This document shows positions 24,137-33,289 of a stretch of DNA of 52,813 nucleotides, piece after piece. Source of the stretch: a virus. The notes under the pieces were generated by a model, which did no database searches, was not told where the DNA came from, and saw nothing but the letters and a program-made list of their open reading frames with translations. The stretch covers positions 1 to 52,813 of the IMG/VR virus record IMGVR_UViG_3300037502_004181; one strand, given 5' to 3'. Each line of letters starts with the position of its first letter. Positions within the stretch are counted from its first letter, which is position 1. The translations under genes were made by a program, and so were the position numbers.

Positions 24137-24901
24137 CTATTCTTTCGGTAATTTAAGAAACGCTTCCTGACCGTGCTTTTGAATGTATGCACGTTTTTCT
24201 TCAGGATTCATTTGTGAACGTGGTTTCACAGCCTTACCGTTACCACCACCTGAGGCGCCGCCTCCCTGAGCTCTTGGGAACAGATGAGGAGCACTTTCGC
24301 GCAAAGACTCAGCCCACTCCTTCGGTGTAAGCGGAGTCTTGGCATCCTTGCCGTAGACAATCTCGTCGTCCTTCATGGCGACAAGGTTCCCTTCGTCGTC
24401 CAGCTGCCAGAATCCTTGGCCGCGGAAAACGAAATCATCCAGAGCCGACTTTTCAGCTCCAGCTTCAATCGCACCGCTTTTGATTGCATCAGAAATTGCC
24501 CGGCCTTCGAGCGATTTGGCCTTCTTCTCGGCCTTGGTTCGCCCTTCCACTTCGGTATTGAGTTTTTTGTCGAGCTCAGCGCGCAGTCGCTCAGTACGGC
24601 GTGAGATAACCTCGTCGAGCTTGCCCTCGGCAATCAATTTGGTCTCTTCATCCTGTGATGCTCGCTGGAGCAATCCTTTGACTGACTCAATATCCAGGCC
24701 ATCGAACTGGGACTTTAGCGCCTCCAGCTCTTGCTTAGTGGCCTTACTGCTTTGGATTAGCTCACCGTTCTTGCTTTTAAGCCCGGTGACTTCCTTGTCC
24801 AGTGCGGATTGAAACAAACCGCTCAGTTTCTCCTTGAGTTCTGAGCCTTTGGTTTCATCCAGTTCTAAGCCGAGTTCGGCCAGGTCGATTTCTAATGCCA
24901 T
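24137..24901 (-). CDS. Capsid scaffolding protein
   Basis: 254 residues, highly charged and helical with a coiled coil over about residues 20-135. A glycine-rich linker (QGGGASGGGNGK) then leads to a basic C-terminal tail ending in a short helix, the usual coat-binding end of phage scaffolds. It lies 11 bases upstream of the capsid gene. Confidence 0.82.
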   Translation of the reverse strand: MALEIDLAELGLELDETKGSELKEKLSGLFQSALDKEVTGLKSKNGELIQSSKATKQELEALKSQFDGLDIESVKGLLQRASQDEETKLIAEGKLDEVISRRTERLRAELDKKLNTEVEGRTKAEKKAKSLEGRAISDAIKSGAIEAGAEKSALDDFVFRGQGFWQLDDEGNLVAMKDDEIVYGKDAKTPLTPKEWAESLRESAPHLFPRAQGGGASGGGNGKAVKPRSQMNPEEKRAYIQKHGQEAFLKLPKE

Positions 24902-24941
24902 TTTTCTATCCCCTTGGGACTGGTTGAGCCCGCCTGGCGGG

Positions 24942-24966
24942 CAATAAAAAACCCGCCGAAGCGGGT
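24942..24966 (-). terminator. Terminator after the head morphogenesis gene
   Basis: ACCCGC-TTCG-GCGGGT stem followed by a T run on the minus strand, between the head morphogenesis gene and the scaffold gene. Confidence 0.82.
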
Positions 24967-24986
24967 TGGTTTAAAATCTGTGTTGG

Positions 24987-26180
24987 TTATTCGCCAAATA
25001 TTTGCCGGAATGTATCGGCGTCTCGCATTCTCAGCTCATCAATTGAGTACTGCCGGCCTGTAAGCGGATCCGCGAATTTGCTAAGAGGGTATTTGCCCTC
25101 CGTATAGAGCTTGTATCGTGTTGGCCCGAGCCATTCACGCTTGAACTCGGCGTCTTGGTTAGCAAACCACTTGCTGTAGTTCGTTTTGGCATCTACCTGC
25201 CCTATCTCCAGGCCTGCTTTCTCTCGCTGTTTTTTTGTCATGTTGCCAATGCTGCGGAATGAGCGTTCGCCATCGCGCCCCCTGACCTTCAAAGCCCTGA
25301 CAAACGGCCTGGTGCCGATAACCTTCCCATCCAATGACGGGATCAACTGTGAGCGGCAATTAGGATGAAGTGGCGGCACAGGATGCGGATCACTCTTAAG
25401 CCACGACTTCCCGTCCAACGAGGCACATATTTTTGATGTTCGGCCATCAAGTGTTGCAAGAAAAACCACGTAATCAACACCAATTTCATCATACATTTGA
25501 TTGTATGCCTGGTTGCTGATGTGATTTCTCGCCGTTCGGATAAGCCTTTCCGCATCAATCTTGGCTTGGTATATCAGGCCGTCTTGATAGTTGAGTTTTG
25601 CAGTGCCTCTAATGGCTTTCACTATCTCGCTATTGGTGTTGCCCGCAACAACCCCGGCACGAATAGAGGCGTATATTGCATCTTGCTTTGGCTTGGAGAA
25701 CTCACTTAAAAGCGTGTCCACCAGCCTGCCACCAAAAGGCGCTGAACCAGAAAGCGGCCTGTCCATAGCCTTTTTATAGACCGTGTTATCTGCAATTTTT
25801 GGCTTTTTTATATCTTCAAAAACTCGGTCGAAAAGCTCATAAATGTATGTGGCTTCATATCCAGCAAGCGCAGCTGCTGAGTTGGACCAGTTGTTATTCA
25901 AAGCAGCTGACAGGCCTTGTCCGTAGTTATCAATCTGCTCCTTAATCCCTTTCAGTCTTGTTGTGTTGTACCTTCCAACAAGAAAACTCTCTAACTCTGC
26001 TAGGCCAATGCCATCCAACCGGTGAAGAAGTTCCTTTGCCAGCTCAATGGCGAGTTCATCAATTCTGGAGTTAACCTGATTGACTATCGCCGAAGATGCT
26101 CGATATTGGTAACTTGCGTGTTGTGATATGGCAGAGGCTATGGCATTTTGCGCTGCTCTGAGCTCACCACTTGTTGCCAT
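24987..26180 (-). CDS. Head morphogenesis protein (SPP1 gp7 / Mu F-like)
   Basis: 397 residues. The signature region YVVFLATLDGRTSKICASLDG ... VPPLHPNCRSQL is diagnostic of the minor head protein family. It follows the portal gene with a one-base junction. Expected to be a minor capsid component near the portal. Confidence 0.9.
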   Translation of the reverse strand: MATSGELRAAQNAIASAISQHASYQYRASSAIVNQVNSRIDELAIELAKELLHRLDGIGLAELESFLVGRYNTTRLKGIKEQIDNYGQGLSAALNNNWSNSAAALAGYEATYIYELFDRVFEDIKKPKIADNTVYKKAMDRPLSGSAPFGGRLVDTLLSEFSKPKQDAIYASIRAGVVAGNTNSEIVKAIRGTAKLNYQDGLIYQAKIDAERLIRTARNHISNQAYNQMYDEIGVDYVVFLATLDGRTSKICASLDGKSWLKSDPHPVPPLHPNCRSQLIPSLDGKVIGTRPFVRALKVRGRDGERSFRSIGNMTKKQREKAGLEIGQVDAKTNYSKWFANQDAEFKREWLGPTRYKLYTEGKYPLSKFADPLTGRQYSIDELRMRDADTFRQIFGE

Positions 26181-27532
26181 CAGATGCCGCCTGCATTATC
26201 GATCATCAGAAACTCATCTTCCCAGGAACGCTCAGGAAGCTTGCCTGTGCCAATGTATGTCCAGTAAGACTCATTACTTACCTTGCCAGCCATTACCGCC
26301 TGCAGAAGCTGTGCAGCCATCTGCGGATCAACGTCTGCAACAACAAAGTCTGGTTTAACTGCGAACTTCACTTCATCTGGATCTATATCCATAAACTGAG
26401 CCGCAAATCTGAGACACTGCTCAACAGCCTCTGCCGCATTCATGACTACTGTGTGGAGGGTGGCCTGCTGATCATCCTGTCTGGCGCGCCGTGCGTCACC
26501 TGACTCAATGCCTCCTACGTCCATAACCTTAGCGCCTGACTCAAGAGCGGAGCTTCGTTGCGTGTCCATGGCTGACTTGATCTTTTCTATTCCGTTCCCT
26601 GTGATTTCCAGATAACCACATTGAGCATCCTGAGGAAGAGCCCAAGCTGCAGAAGGCCCGGTAACCCTAAGGTTCTGATCCTCACTCAGGCCTGAAACCC
26701 ATGGTTGCGGGTGCGCAGTTCGGTGCAAAGCTTGGTAATAGTCTGCTGATAACTCGTAGTATTTCAGAGCGGCTTTGGCCATTGACAACAAGGGGATTTC
26801 ATCAGGATCGGGAGAGTTATCAGTTGATCCGGAAAACACAATAGGGATGTAGTTCAGCCCACGTACCAGATCACCATTGGCGCCATACATTCCTGGACGC
26901 TTTTCTTCATCAACATCAGCTCCGGCTGAATTAACTACCCTGGCCCGGTATATTCCATCTTCAAGATCCAGCACTCGATAAACGGTTTCTGATTCGTGAC
27001 TAAACTCGTCAGAGCTTTTGCTTTTAAGCTCCTGTAGCACTGTCAGGGTTAGGTCTTTGCGGCCATCGACCAAGCTCTCTTTCCAGTTAGTGGCGTCTTT
27101 GGCACCATAAACAGCGACAAATGGCAGTTGGTTATCGTCAACATCCACCAGCAACACATTGCGGCCATATCCAAGAGATGCAGCTACAGTTCTCTGAAAG
27201 AGCTGAACAAGCCCGAATCCATCTGCAGTAGCATTCTCCCGCATGGACTCCATTCGATCAGGCAGTACTATCTCAGGCGTTAGACGAGAAACAAGGCCCA
27301 TCATGGTTCTGAGCCCGTCTTTCACCCAGTGCGGATACTCGGCTCGGTGGAGGTAGCTTTTGTAAATATAGGCGTTATCTTGGCTTACTCTCTCAGCCTC
27401 CATCATCCCTTCGGTTTTTCTCAGCCGATTTGGGTTAGCCTTTACTGCATCTTCGCCTTCAAGGGCTTCGGCCATGATGTCCCAGTCACTTTCCATTTTC
27501 TTGTAAAGCGGGTGCAAGCTTGTAACTGGCAT
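26180..27532 (-). CDS. Portal protein (DUF4055 type)
   Basis: About 450 residues from the ATG at 27532, with AGAGG upstream; a longer frame enters the terminase gene. It shows the DUF4055 portal pattern: YPHWVKDGLRTMMGLVSRL near the start, GYGRNVLLVDVDD in the middle and ARQDDQQATLHTVV with an acidic helical C-terminus. Forms the DNA-packaging vertex. Stop and next start abut. Confidence 0.88.
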   Translation of the reverse strand: MPVTSLHPLYKKMESDWDIMAEALEGEDAVKANPNRLRKTEGMMEAERVSQDNAYIYKSYLHRAEYPHWVKDGLRTMMGLVSRLTPEIVLPDRMESMRENATADGFGLVQLFQRTVAASLGYGRNVLLVDVDDNQLPFVAVYGAKDATNWKESLVDGRKDLTLTVLQELKSKSSDEFSHESETVYRVLDLEDGIYRARVVNSAGADVDEEKRPGMYGANGDLVRGLNYIPIVFSGSTDNSPDPDEIPLLSMAKAALKYYELSADYYQALHRTAHPQPWVSGLSEDQNLRVTGPSAAWALPQDAQCGYLEITGNGIEKIKSAMDTQRSSALESGAKVMDVGGIESGDARRARQDDQQATLHTVVMNAAEAVEQCLRFAAQFMDIDPDEVKFAVKPDFVVADVDPQMAAQLLQAVMAGKVSNESYWTYIGTGKLPERSWEDEFLMIDNAGGI

Positions 27533-27533
27533 T

Positions 27534-28871
27534 TTATAAACCTCTGACTTGTAGAGTTCCGACAACTTTTTTGTTGATAGGCCACTCGACATCAATGCAA
27601 TAGCCTATGGCCGTTGTGATGTGCTGGTACTCATTTTTCTGGTCTTCTTGGAAGGTTGAACCCTTCTGAAGTTGAACTGTTGAAAGCCCCTTGTCACACC
27701 ATTTGGCTGTCACAGGGTTAACAAACAGGCTGCGGTGCCCGTCTGCAGTACATATCTTGGCTCTGACCGCGTTTTGCCTATCTTTAATGGCTGGGTGTGC
27801 TGGCTTTACCTTCCTGGTGTAGCGCCAGCCATTGGCCTTAAGAACGCCTTCAATATCGGTGTAGTCAGATGCGTGGCCATGCTTCTCACCAGCCTTGCCT
27901 GCAGGGTCTCCGTATATCAAAACGTGCTTGTTCTGGTGATTCTTGAACTTCTCAACGAATTCCATAGCGGACTGCTTTGAAATCGCACTTGTTAGAACAA
28001 TCTCATCGAGCAGGTAGAGATCCTTTCCGTCGTTTCTCCTAACTCCGATAGCAGAAGAAAGCGGCGTGTAGTTCTGGTCATGCATCCACATAAGCTGTTC
28101 ATGCGGTTTGATCCGCTCAGTTGTGTGATTCGCCTTGCTGTAGTCTTCGTATATTCGACCACTTGCTGTCTCAAAACTGGCTTCAAATTCTTGCCTGTAT
28201 TGCTTGAGTGACATGGCGCGCTTCATGGCGTCAATCACATCGGGAGGCAAAATCTCTGCTGATTTCCAGTGGAATACCCTAAAGTTTGGATCCTCACCTG
28301 AATCAGCTTTATGGCACAGGTCGTAGTAATGGTTTAGGCCATCAGGAACCCCAAGCAGCCAGCACCAGGCTCGATAATCAGGGTCCAATGGGTTAACAGT
28401 GTTAAGCGCCGGCAGGATGTTAGCCTCCCAGGCGTCAGGCTTAACATCGGCAAACTCGTCAATGCCACCACCCTTCCATGGGATCCCCTCAATACGCTGA
28501 GGCTTATCTAGCCCGAAAACATGAATTTCACTGCCGTTCGGCAAGTAAATTATCCTGTCTGACTCTGATGGCCGCTTAGGGTGCATGCACGAAAGCGTGA
28601 AAGCTTTCAGGTCATCCCAAAAAATCTTCTTTGCCTGGTCATGCGTTGGGGCTGCTGCAAAATACTGCCCTACCACCGCATTGGCCTGCTTTACCAGGAA
28701 GCGCTTAAATCTTTCTGTCTTTCCGCTACGGCGCCCGGCAGGAACAAGTGGGAACCTGATTCCACTTGGGACAGCGGCTATCAGGGCCAACTGTACCGGG
28801 TGATCCTTAAGCTCGTACCAGCGAGAAAGCTGCCTATCTAACAGCAAGTTTCCAGTTGTTAGCTGCACCAT
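27534..28871 (-). CDS. terL: Terminase large subunit
   Basis: 445 residues with a Walker A-type PAGRRSGKT (44-52), a Walker B GGGIDEF (134-140) and a C-terminal nuclease half with acidic clusters (IYGDPAGKAG). It powers DNA packaging and cuts the genome. It follows the small subunit by two bases and precedes the portal. Confidence 0.93.
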   Translation of the reverse strand: MVQLTTGNLLLDRQLSRWYELKDHPVQLALIAAVPSGIRFPLVPAGRRSGKTERFKRFLVKQANAVVGQYFAAAPTHDQAKKIFWDDLKAFTLSCMHPKRPSESDRIIYLPNGSEIHVFGLDKPQRIEGIPWKGGGIDEFADVKPDAWEANILPALNTVNPLDPDYRAWCWLLGVPDGLNHYYDLCHKADSGEDPNFRVFHWKSAEILPPDVIDAMKRAMSLKQYRQEFEASFETASGRIYEDYSKANHTTERIKPHEQLMWMHDQNYTPLSSAIGVRRNDGKDLYLLDEIVLTSAISKQSAMEFVEKFKNHQNKHVLIYGDPAGKAGEKHGHASDYTDIEGVLKANGWRYTRKVKPAHPAIKDRQNAVRAKICTADGHRSLFVNPVTAKWCDKGLSTVQLQKGSTFQEDQKNEYQHITTAIGYCIDVEWPINKKVVGTLQVRGL

Positions 28872-28873
28872 GA

Positions 28874-29401
28874 CTACCCCGGCAGCTTGTCTATAAGCTT
28901 CCCGAGAACGTCTGTCATGTCGTCGTTGCCGTCACTTGACTTGGCGATCATCTCAGCGCGTTTAGATTCAAGATCCCCAATTCGCCCTAGTAGAGTATTG
29001 ATAATTCCCTCGTACTCTCTGCGCTTGCGCTTTACTGTCGTCCTTCCGGCTGGAACATCTACACCTTCGGGAACTTCTATATCCTCTCCACCGCTCGAGG
29101 TGATTTCCTCAAACAGTTCAAGGTTGTCACCATCATCAGCCTTGTTCTGAGCCTTTAATGCTCGAAGAAGCTGAAGCTTTGCCACTTTTATCTCTTCATC
29201 AATGTTCCCGACCTCGATCGAATCGTAAATCTCCAATTCCTCAGGGATCATTGCCTTGGAATAAATGCCGTGTTTTCTGGCGTTCTGGTTACCCTTTGGA
29301 GCACCAGGGCTTGTTCCACCGTGCATCCTGCAGCGGCCATTCGCCATAGCCTTGCCTCTACACGGCTTACCGCTGCGAGTTTTAGCGCCACATAGTTTCA
29401 T
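28874..29401 (-). CDS. terS: Terminase small subunit candidate with HGGxTG motif
   Basis: 175 residues. The N-terminus CGAKTRSGKPCRGKAMANGRCRMHGG is a Cys/His zinc-type motif ending in the HGGxSP/TG signature (MHGGTSPGAPKGNQNARKHG), often found next to terL. A helical part near residues 55-85 and a C-terminal coiled coil follow. The position supports the small subunit role; no known helix-turn-helix was confirmed. Confidence 0.78.
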   Translation of the reverse strand: MKLCGAKTRSGKPCRGKAMANGRCRMHGGTSPGAPKGNQNARKHGIYSKAMIPEELEIYDSIEVGNIDEEIKVAKLQLLRALKAQNKADDGDNLELFEEITSSGGEDIEVPEGVDVPAGRTTVKRKRREYEGIINTLLGRIGDLESKRAEMIAKSSDGNDDMTDVLGKLIDKLPG

Positions 29402-29549
29402 GTGCTAGCCTCGCTTTCGTTAGGGGTTGTTTCGAGAAAAAAGGTAGTGTTTTGTTTTTGAGACAGTGCGCGCGGCATTATCTTCTGTTGTTTTCTGTAA
29501 AGTCTTTATTATTCAAATAATTAAAAACCTGATCGGTTAAGTATTTGAA

Positions 29550-29816
29550 TTACCGCTCTGCGCACTCGTCACCTTTAACTTGGCGCATCCTGGCTTCGTG
29601 GAATTCCCTCTCCATCAAACGCCTTTCATTATTCAGCTTGATTGCAGCTATCCAGTGCCGAAACTGAACCACACCAAGGACAATAGTCGTCAAAATACCG
29701 ATTAGAATTGCTATGTTGTTTAGTGACAACCACCCGCCAATGGCTGTTGACAGTGAAGCTACGTATGTCCAGAACGGCGTTGATTTGTCCATAATCTTCT
29801 CGACTATTCTCATGGT
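29550..29816 (-). CDS. Holin (probable, class II)
   Basis: 88 residues from the ATG at 29816. Two hydrophobic spans (TYVASLSTAIGGWL and IAILIGILTTIVLGVVQF) are followed by a charged C-terminal tail, the usual holin layout. Clustered with spanins and endolysin. Identity rests on topology and context. Confidence 0.75.
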   Translation of the reverse strand, partial: TMRIVEKIMDKSTPFWTYVASLSTAIGGWLSLNNIAILIGILTTIVLGVVQFRHWIAAIKLNNERRLMEREFHEARMRQVKGDECAER

Positions 29817-29844
29817 GTTGGCCTCCGGTGGTGGCCCTATCGTT

Positions 29845-30120
29845 TCAGTTGGCTTTCTTTGACTCTCTCCAGTCGCGCAATGCCTTCCAGTCCACATTGC
29901 AGCGAACTAAAGCAGCAATAGCCTGGTTTGAGTACCTATAGAGCTCTTGATTGGTTTTGCCCTGGTATACTGGGATTTCGCATCGACTCATCAGAGACTC
30001 TGGCGGTAGCACATACACTGTTTCCGTTACGGTTACTGTCCGCACAATAGGAGTTGTGCCAGAGCAGCCGATTAAGCTCATCAGGAACAGCAGTGACAGC
30101 CCAAGCCTGTGCGTCTTCAT
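29845..30120 (-). CDS. Rz1: Outer-membrane spanin Rz1 (lipoprotein)
   Basis: 91 residues from the ATG at 30120 with lipobox LIGC (C19). A proline-rich stretch and a conserved cysteine follow. It starts inside the Rz gene in another frame and runs 91 bases past its end, the overlapped Rz/Rz1 arrangement. Confidence 0.87.
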   Translation of the reverse strand: MKTHRLGLSLLFLMSLIGCSGTTPIVRTVTVTETVYVLPPESLMSRCEIPVYQGKTNQELYRYSNQAIAALVRCNVDWKALRDWRESKKAN

Positions 30121-30454
30121 CTTCCGGATCCTCGAGTAGTTCTCTTGTGGCCTGTTCGACAGCTTCAGCATTATCAGATGCTGCTAACCTGTCCCGCTCC
30201 CTGTCACCAAGTATTCGTTCAAGCCTGTCGGCATTGAGTCGCAAATCCGCTTTATCCTTCTCAGCTCTCAGCAGCTGTTTGGTGAGCAGATCCGCATCAA
30301 GCTGCAGCTGGGACTTCTGCAGTTCGGACGATTCGAGATTTGCCTTTGCAGTATCTAGGCTGGCGTTTGCCATCGATAAGGCGAAGACTAAACTCACGAC
30401 GATGAGCAACAGCAGGACCGTAGCCGGGCCCAACAGACGGTTTAAAGGGTTCAT
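29936..30454 (-). CDS. Rz: Inner-membrane spanin Rz
   Basis: 172 residues with an N-terminal transmembrane anchor (ATVLLLLIVVSLVFALSM) and a long coiled coil to about residue 110. With Rz1 it would fuse inner and outer membranes in the last lysis step. An AAAGGA ribosome site precedes it. Its first 158 bases also encode the end of the endolysin. Confidence 0.87.
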   Translation of the reverse strand: MNPLNRLLGPATVLLLLIVVSLVFALSMANASLDTAKANLESSELQKSQLQLDADLLTKQLLRAEKDKADLRLNADRLERILGDRERDRLAASDNAEAVEQATRELLEDPEDEDAQAWAVTAVPDELNRLLWHNSYCADSNRNGNSVCATARVSDESMRNPSIPGQNQSRAL

Positions 30455-30950
30455 TGGCGTTTCCTTTCAGGTTTGATAAACAAAGTTCGCGCTCTTTTGC
30501 GCGGCGATTAACTAGGCCATTTAGTTTGCGGCCTTTGGAGTAAACCCAGCGCGTGAGCTCGTTACATGCGCCAATGTGGTCACCGGCCAGCAACTTTTTG
30601 CGCAAGGTCGAGGTGCGGAACGCCTCGGCGCCGACGTTGTAGACGAAACTGAGGTAAGCGGCATTTTCGCCTTCCGTAAGTTTCACCCCGTCGGTGAGGC
30701 GCAACAGCTGGCGATTATAGGTAGCCAGATTGTCTGCCAGTTGATCCAGGCAGTACTCCATTGAACGAGGTTGCCCAGGCTCCTGCCCGTCGGCTCTCTG
30801 GCCGAAACACTCTGTTACGATGCCAACAGGGTCAACATATGTTCCAAGCACCAAACCTTCATGCTCAGCAATAAAAACGCCACCGGTTAGGGTGGCGCCA
30901 GATAAACCAGCAGCGATGAGATAGAGTCGTAATTTTTTCAACTTGACCAC
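30297..30950 (-). CDS. SAR endolysin, phage lysozyme (GH24)
   Basis: 217 residues, apparently from a GTG at 30950. A weakly hydrophobic N-terminal signal-anchor (LYLIAAGLSGATLTGGVFI) precedes the lysozyme triad E31, D40, T46 with E-8-D-5-T spacing. The normal lysozyme body ends near residue 160. About 55 further residues of low-complexity, basic sequence are read from the region that also encodes Rz. SAR endolysins are exported by Sec and activated on membrane depolarisation by the holin. Confidence 0.87.
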   Translation of the reverse strand: MVKLKKLRLYLIAAGLSGATLTGGVFIAEHEGLVLGTYVDPVGIVTECFGQRADGQEPGQPRSMEYCLDQLADNLATYNRQLLRLTDGVKLTEGENAAYLSFVYNVGAEAFRTSTLRKKLLAGDHIGACNELTRWVYSKGRKLNGLVNRRAKERELCLSNLKGNANEPFKPSVGPGYGPAVAHRREFSLRLIDGKRQPRYCKGKSRIVRTAEVPAAA

Positions 30951-30954
30951 ATAA

Positions 30955-31015
30955 ACAAAAAGCCCCTGAGTTACCCGAGGCCAGAAACGAAAAAACCGCC
31001 CAAATAAGGCGGTTT
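30955..31015 (-). terminator. Tandem terminators upstream of the endolysin gene
   Basis: Two hairpins on the minus strand: CCGCCTTATTTGGGCGG with T6, then GCCTCGGGTAACTCAGGGGC with T5. They resemble the pair at 10936-10998 and share CAGAAACGAAAAAACCGCC with it. They lie at the head of the late operon, where Q-type antitermination would be needed. Confidence 0.75.
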
Positions 31016-31076
31016 TCAGTGCTCAATGGGTTTTATCCCATCCTTGGGGCAATTTAATCACTATTAGTTAAATCTG

Positions 31077-31475
31077 TCAACATTTGCTCCAATAAGTCCT
31101 TGCTTTATAAATTATCGCAAGTCGCTGGCTAGGAGACATCTGCTTGATGGTCTCTATAAACAATTTTGATTGTTGTTCATCGCCCAAAAAATCCCTCACT
31201 TGATCGTCGAACTCGCATCCTTGCTCAATGTGCCAGGGAAGCATGTTAATCTCTTGGTTAATATCTGGGTGTGGAGCATACCCATTGAAACAGCAGTATA
31301 TCGCGTTCCACTGGTTTTCCTGCATCTCAGGCATGGCTTCTTTAATAAGCAGCTGGTATTGCTCAGCCATTGCGTTAATGCTTCCTGACCAGTTTACATC
31401 GCCTGCATCACTCAACGCTTTGCAGGTCTCTATTGTTGCGTCAGTCAAGCGAACTGATTTTTTTATTGATGCCAT
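31077..31475 (-). CDS. Conserved phage protein with ribbon-helix-helix-like N-terminus
   Basis: 132 residues from the ATG at 31475 (AAGGA upstream). The N-terminus SIKKSVRLTDATIETCKALS has the strand-helix look of an RHH protein. The rest (VNWSGSINAMAEQYQLLIKE, WNAIYCCFNGYAPHP, SQRLAIIYKARTYW) matches a conserved phage family of unknown role that I have seen in other prophages. Confidence 0.75.
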   Translation of the reverse strand: MASIKKSVRLTDATIETCKALSDAGDVNWSGSINAMAEQYQLLIKEAMPEMQENQWNAIYCCFNGYAPHPDINQEINMLPWHIEQGCEFDDQVRDFLGDEQQSKLFIETIKQMSPSQRLAIIYKARTYWSKC

Positions 31476-31548
31476 TCTATTTTCCTTAACGACGTATTTT
31501 TTCTGAGGTAAAACATAAAAAGGCCGCATTATGCGGCCCTATTGAATA

Positions 31549-31746
31549 TTAGCTACGACTTATGGTTTCTTCGCCCCAGTACAGCTCATCTTCTTCCGTC
31601 TTGGAGAACGCGATGTCTATAATTCTATCATCGCCATCTTCCCAGATTTGCTGAGCTTTGTTCTCATCGCCTTGGGCAAGCTCAAAAATTGCCTCAACTA
31701 CTTCGATTGATGTTTCGCGAGATACTGCCCATTCGTTGATATTCAT
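31549..31746 (-). CDS. Small acidic phage protein
   Basis: 65 residues, rich in Glu and Asp (QIWEDGDDRIIDIAFSKTEED), with GAGGAA before the ATG. No family recognised. Lies in the string of small genes between the Q-like gene and lysis genes. Confidence 0.6.
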   Translation of the reverse strand: MNINEWAVSRETSIEVVEAIFELAQGDENKAQQIWEDGDDRIIDIAFSKTEEDELYWGEETISRS

Positions 31747-31851
31747 GATTCGTTCCTCTTACTTTCGCCCTGCATTTAGCGGGCTTCTCAGTTGGTTTGT
31801 TTGCACTCGTTCTTGAGTACGGCTTAATTATGTCGCACCCATATCGCACTG

Positions 31852-32046
31852 TCAATGGCTTTCGTTGGTATTTTTAGGAATGTTGTCACTTTTTTGACTT
31901 TGAAGAACTCCAAGTACAATGATATCGAACTGGTGAGGCCTGGTTTTGAATGTGTTCCTGATGTTCTGAGGTGTGCAACCCCAGGCATCAGTTATTTGTT
32001 GTAGGCTCTTAGCACCAAGCTCCTTTGCTCTTTTAGCTGCGGTCAC
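31852..32046 (-). CDS. Small HTH-like phage protein
   Basis: 64 residues. AKSLQQITDAWGCTPQNIRNTFKTRPHQFDIIVLG reads as a compact helix-turn-helix similar to small conserved phage proteins. The start lies close to the preceding gene. Probable DNA-binding regulator; target unknown. Confidence 0.65.
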   Translation of the reverse strand: MTAAKRAKELGAKSLQQITDAWGCTPQNIRNTFKTRPHQFDIIVLGVLQSQKSDNIPKNTNESH

Positions 32047-32060
32047 TGCTAGCCCTCCAA

Positions 32061-32420
32061 TTATGCTGGGATGTTTTTGTTAACGTGACGAACCACCATG
32101 CTGGCGAAGGCCACTTCTGGAGTTTCCATTGATTTACCCTCAACGGCGCACTCTAACATCAGCGAGTCCAGTTTATTTTCAATGATGGCAACTGCGTCAT
32201 CGCCGTTAAAGATCGCTTCCAGCTTTTCAATTTCAACCAGTTGCTGACGGTACAGAGGAGCAAATTTGCTTGGCTTCCCTCTTGCAGCTTCTTTTTCCAG
32301 TGTTTTTTCCAGCTTCTCGGCGATATCAGCTTTCAGGCCTGGCATAAATTCTGCGAAAAATGCGTTTGCTTTTGCTGCGATGTCTTTTGCGTATGATACT
32401 TGCTTCTCTGTGCCTTTCAT
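32061..32420 (-). CDS. Hypothetical helical phage protein
   Basis: 119 residues from the ATG at 32420, chosen for its GGAGAT site. Lysine/glutamate-rich and probably all helical (SYAKDIAAKANAFFAEFMPG, IAEKLEKTLEKEAARGKPSKF). No family recognised. Confidence 0.65.
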   Translation of the reverse strand: MKGTEKQVSYAKDIAAKANAFFAEFMPGLKADIAEKLEKTLEKEAARGKPSKFAPLYRQQLVEIEKLEAIFNGDDAVAIIENKLDSLMLECAVEGKSMETPEVAFASMVVRHVNKNIPA

Positions 32421-32489
32421 TTTCTTATCTCCGTTGCGGTTGGCGTTTTGCCTCCCCATGAGTTAATAGTAGCAAATCTATTTTCCTTT

Positions 32490-32699
32490 TCAAGCCTTTT
32501 TGGAAAAAATATTTTCTTTATTTAGAAGCCCGGCTTTTGCCAGAGCTCTCGCTATTCCGTCAGCACTGGTTGTTCGGCAGCTCCGTATTACCTCAATGGC
32601 CTCGGATAATACATCGTGACAAGCTGGATTGCTCGATGCTGCATTCTGTCGCCTGGTTATGTTGTCGAATGCCTCCCTCTCTTCTGGTGTCTCTATCAT
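32490..32699 (-). CDS. Small hypothetical phage protein
   Basis: 69 residues from the ATG at 32699, which forms ATGA with the stop of the Q-like gene and is therefore probably coupled to it. No family recognised. Confidence 0.62.
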   Translation of the reverse strand: MIETPEEREAFDNITRRQNAASSNPACHDVLSEAIEVIRSCRTTSADGIARALAKAGLLNKENIFSKKA

Positions 32700-33277
32700 G
32701 CTGCACACTCCCCGGCCTCAATTCTAAGCAGCCTCTTGCATTCCCGTTCAGCGTCCCAAGACTCACGATGCAGCGCATCAACCGCAGAAGAAAACGTATC
32801 GTAAAACCCTGCTCTGAACTCTTCCTCTGTGACTTCTCTTTCAAGCTGTCTTCCCAGCTCGCCGGCAAGCGCTTTACAGTCCATGATGATACGCCCAACC
32901 CCGAAGCACTTCCGACACTCAAGCTGTCGCCGTGGCCCTTCCCTGTTAGTATGCGTATACCCGCGCCCATTGCACTTTGGGCAAACATTGGTGCCGCACA
33001 CTTCATGAATTACCATCTTCGACATGGCCTTGGCCACAGTCAGCTCCATGCCATCGCTAAGCAAAGCGCTTTTGATGGTTTCACGCAGAGTAAAGGCAGA
33101 CTGCTCAATCCCCGATATACTCGCCTCAAGCACTTTAACCCCAACGGGGAATTTCGACTGTGCCTGGGCAATAAGATTCTCTGCATCGTTCCGGCTGAAT
33201 ACGCCGCGTCCCTGGATAATTTGAACAGGCATACCGCTTGGTGAAATCAGTAAAAACAGTTTCTCGATAGATATCAT
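32696..33277 (-). CDS. Q-like antitermination protein with zinc-binding motif
   Basis: 193 residues with a DnaJ-like zinc motif, CPKCNGRGYT ... LECRKCFGVGR (two CxxCxGxG-type units near residues 98 and 120), as in the phage 82-type Q family. C-terminal helices follow. It stands at the end of the early leftward genes and before the lysis and morphogenesis genes, the expected place for the late antiterminator, and many terminators downstream would need one. Family call is moderate. Confidence 0.68.
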   Translation of the reverse strand: MISIEKLFLLISPSGMPVQIIQGRGVFSRNDAENLIAQAQSKFPVGVKVLEASISGIEQSAFTLRETIKSALLSDGMELTVAKAMSKMVIHEVCGTNVCPKCNGRGYTHTNREGPRRQLECRKCFGVGRIIMDCKALAGELGRQLEREVTEEEFRAGFYDTFSSAVDALHRESWDAERECKRLLRIEAGECAA

Positions 33278-33289
33278 GGCGTCCTCCGG

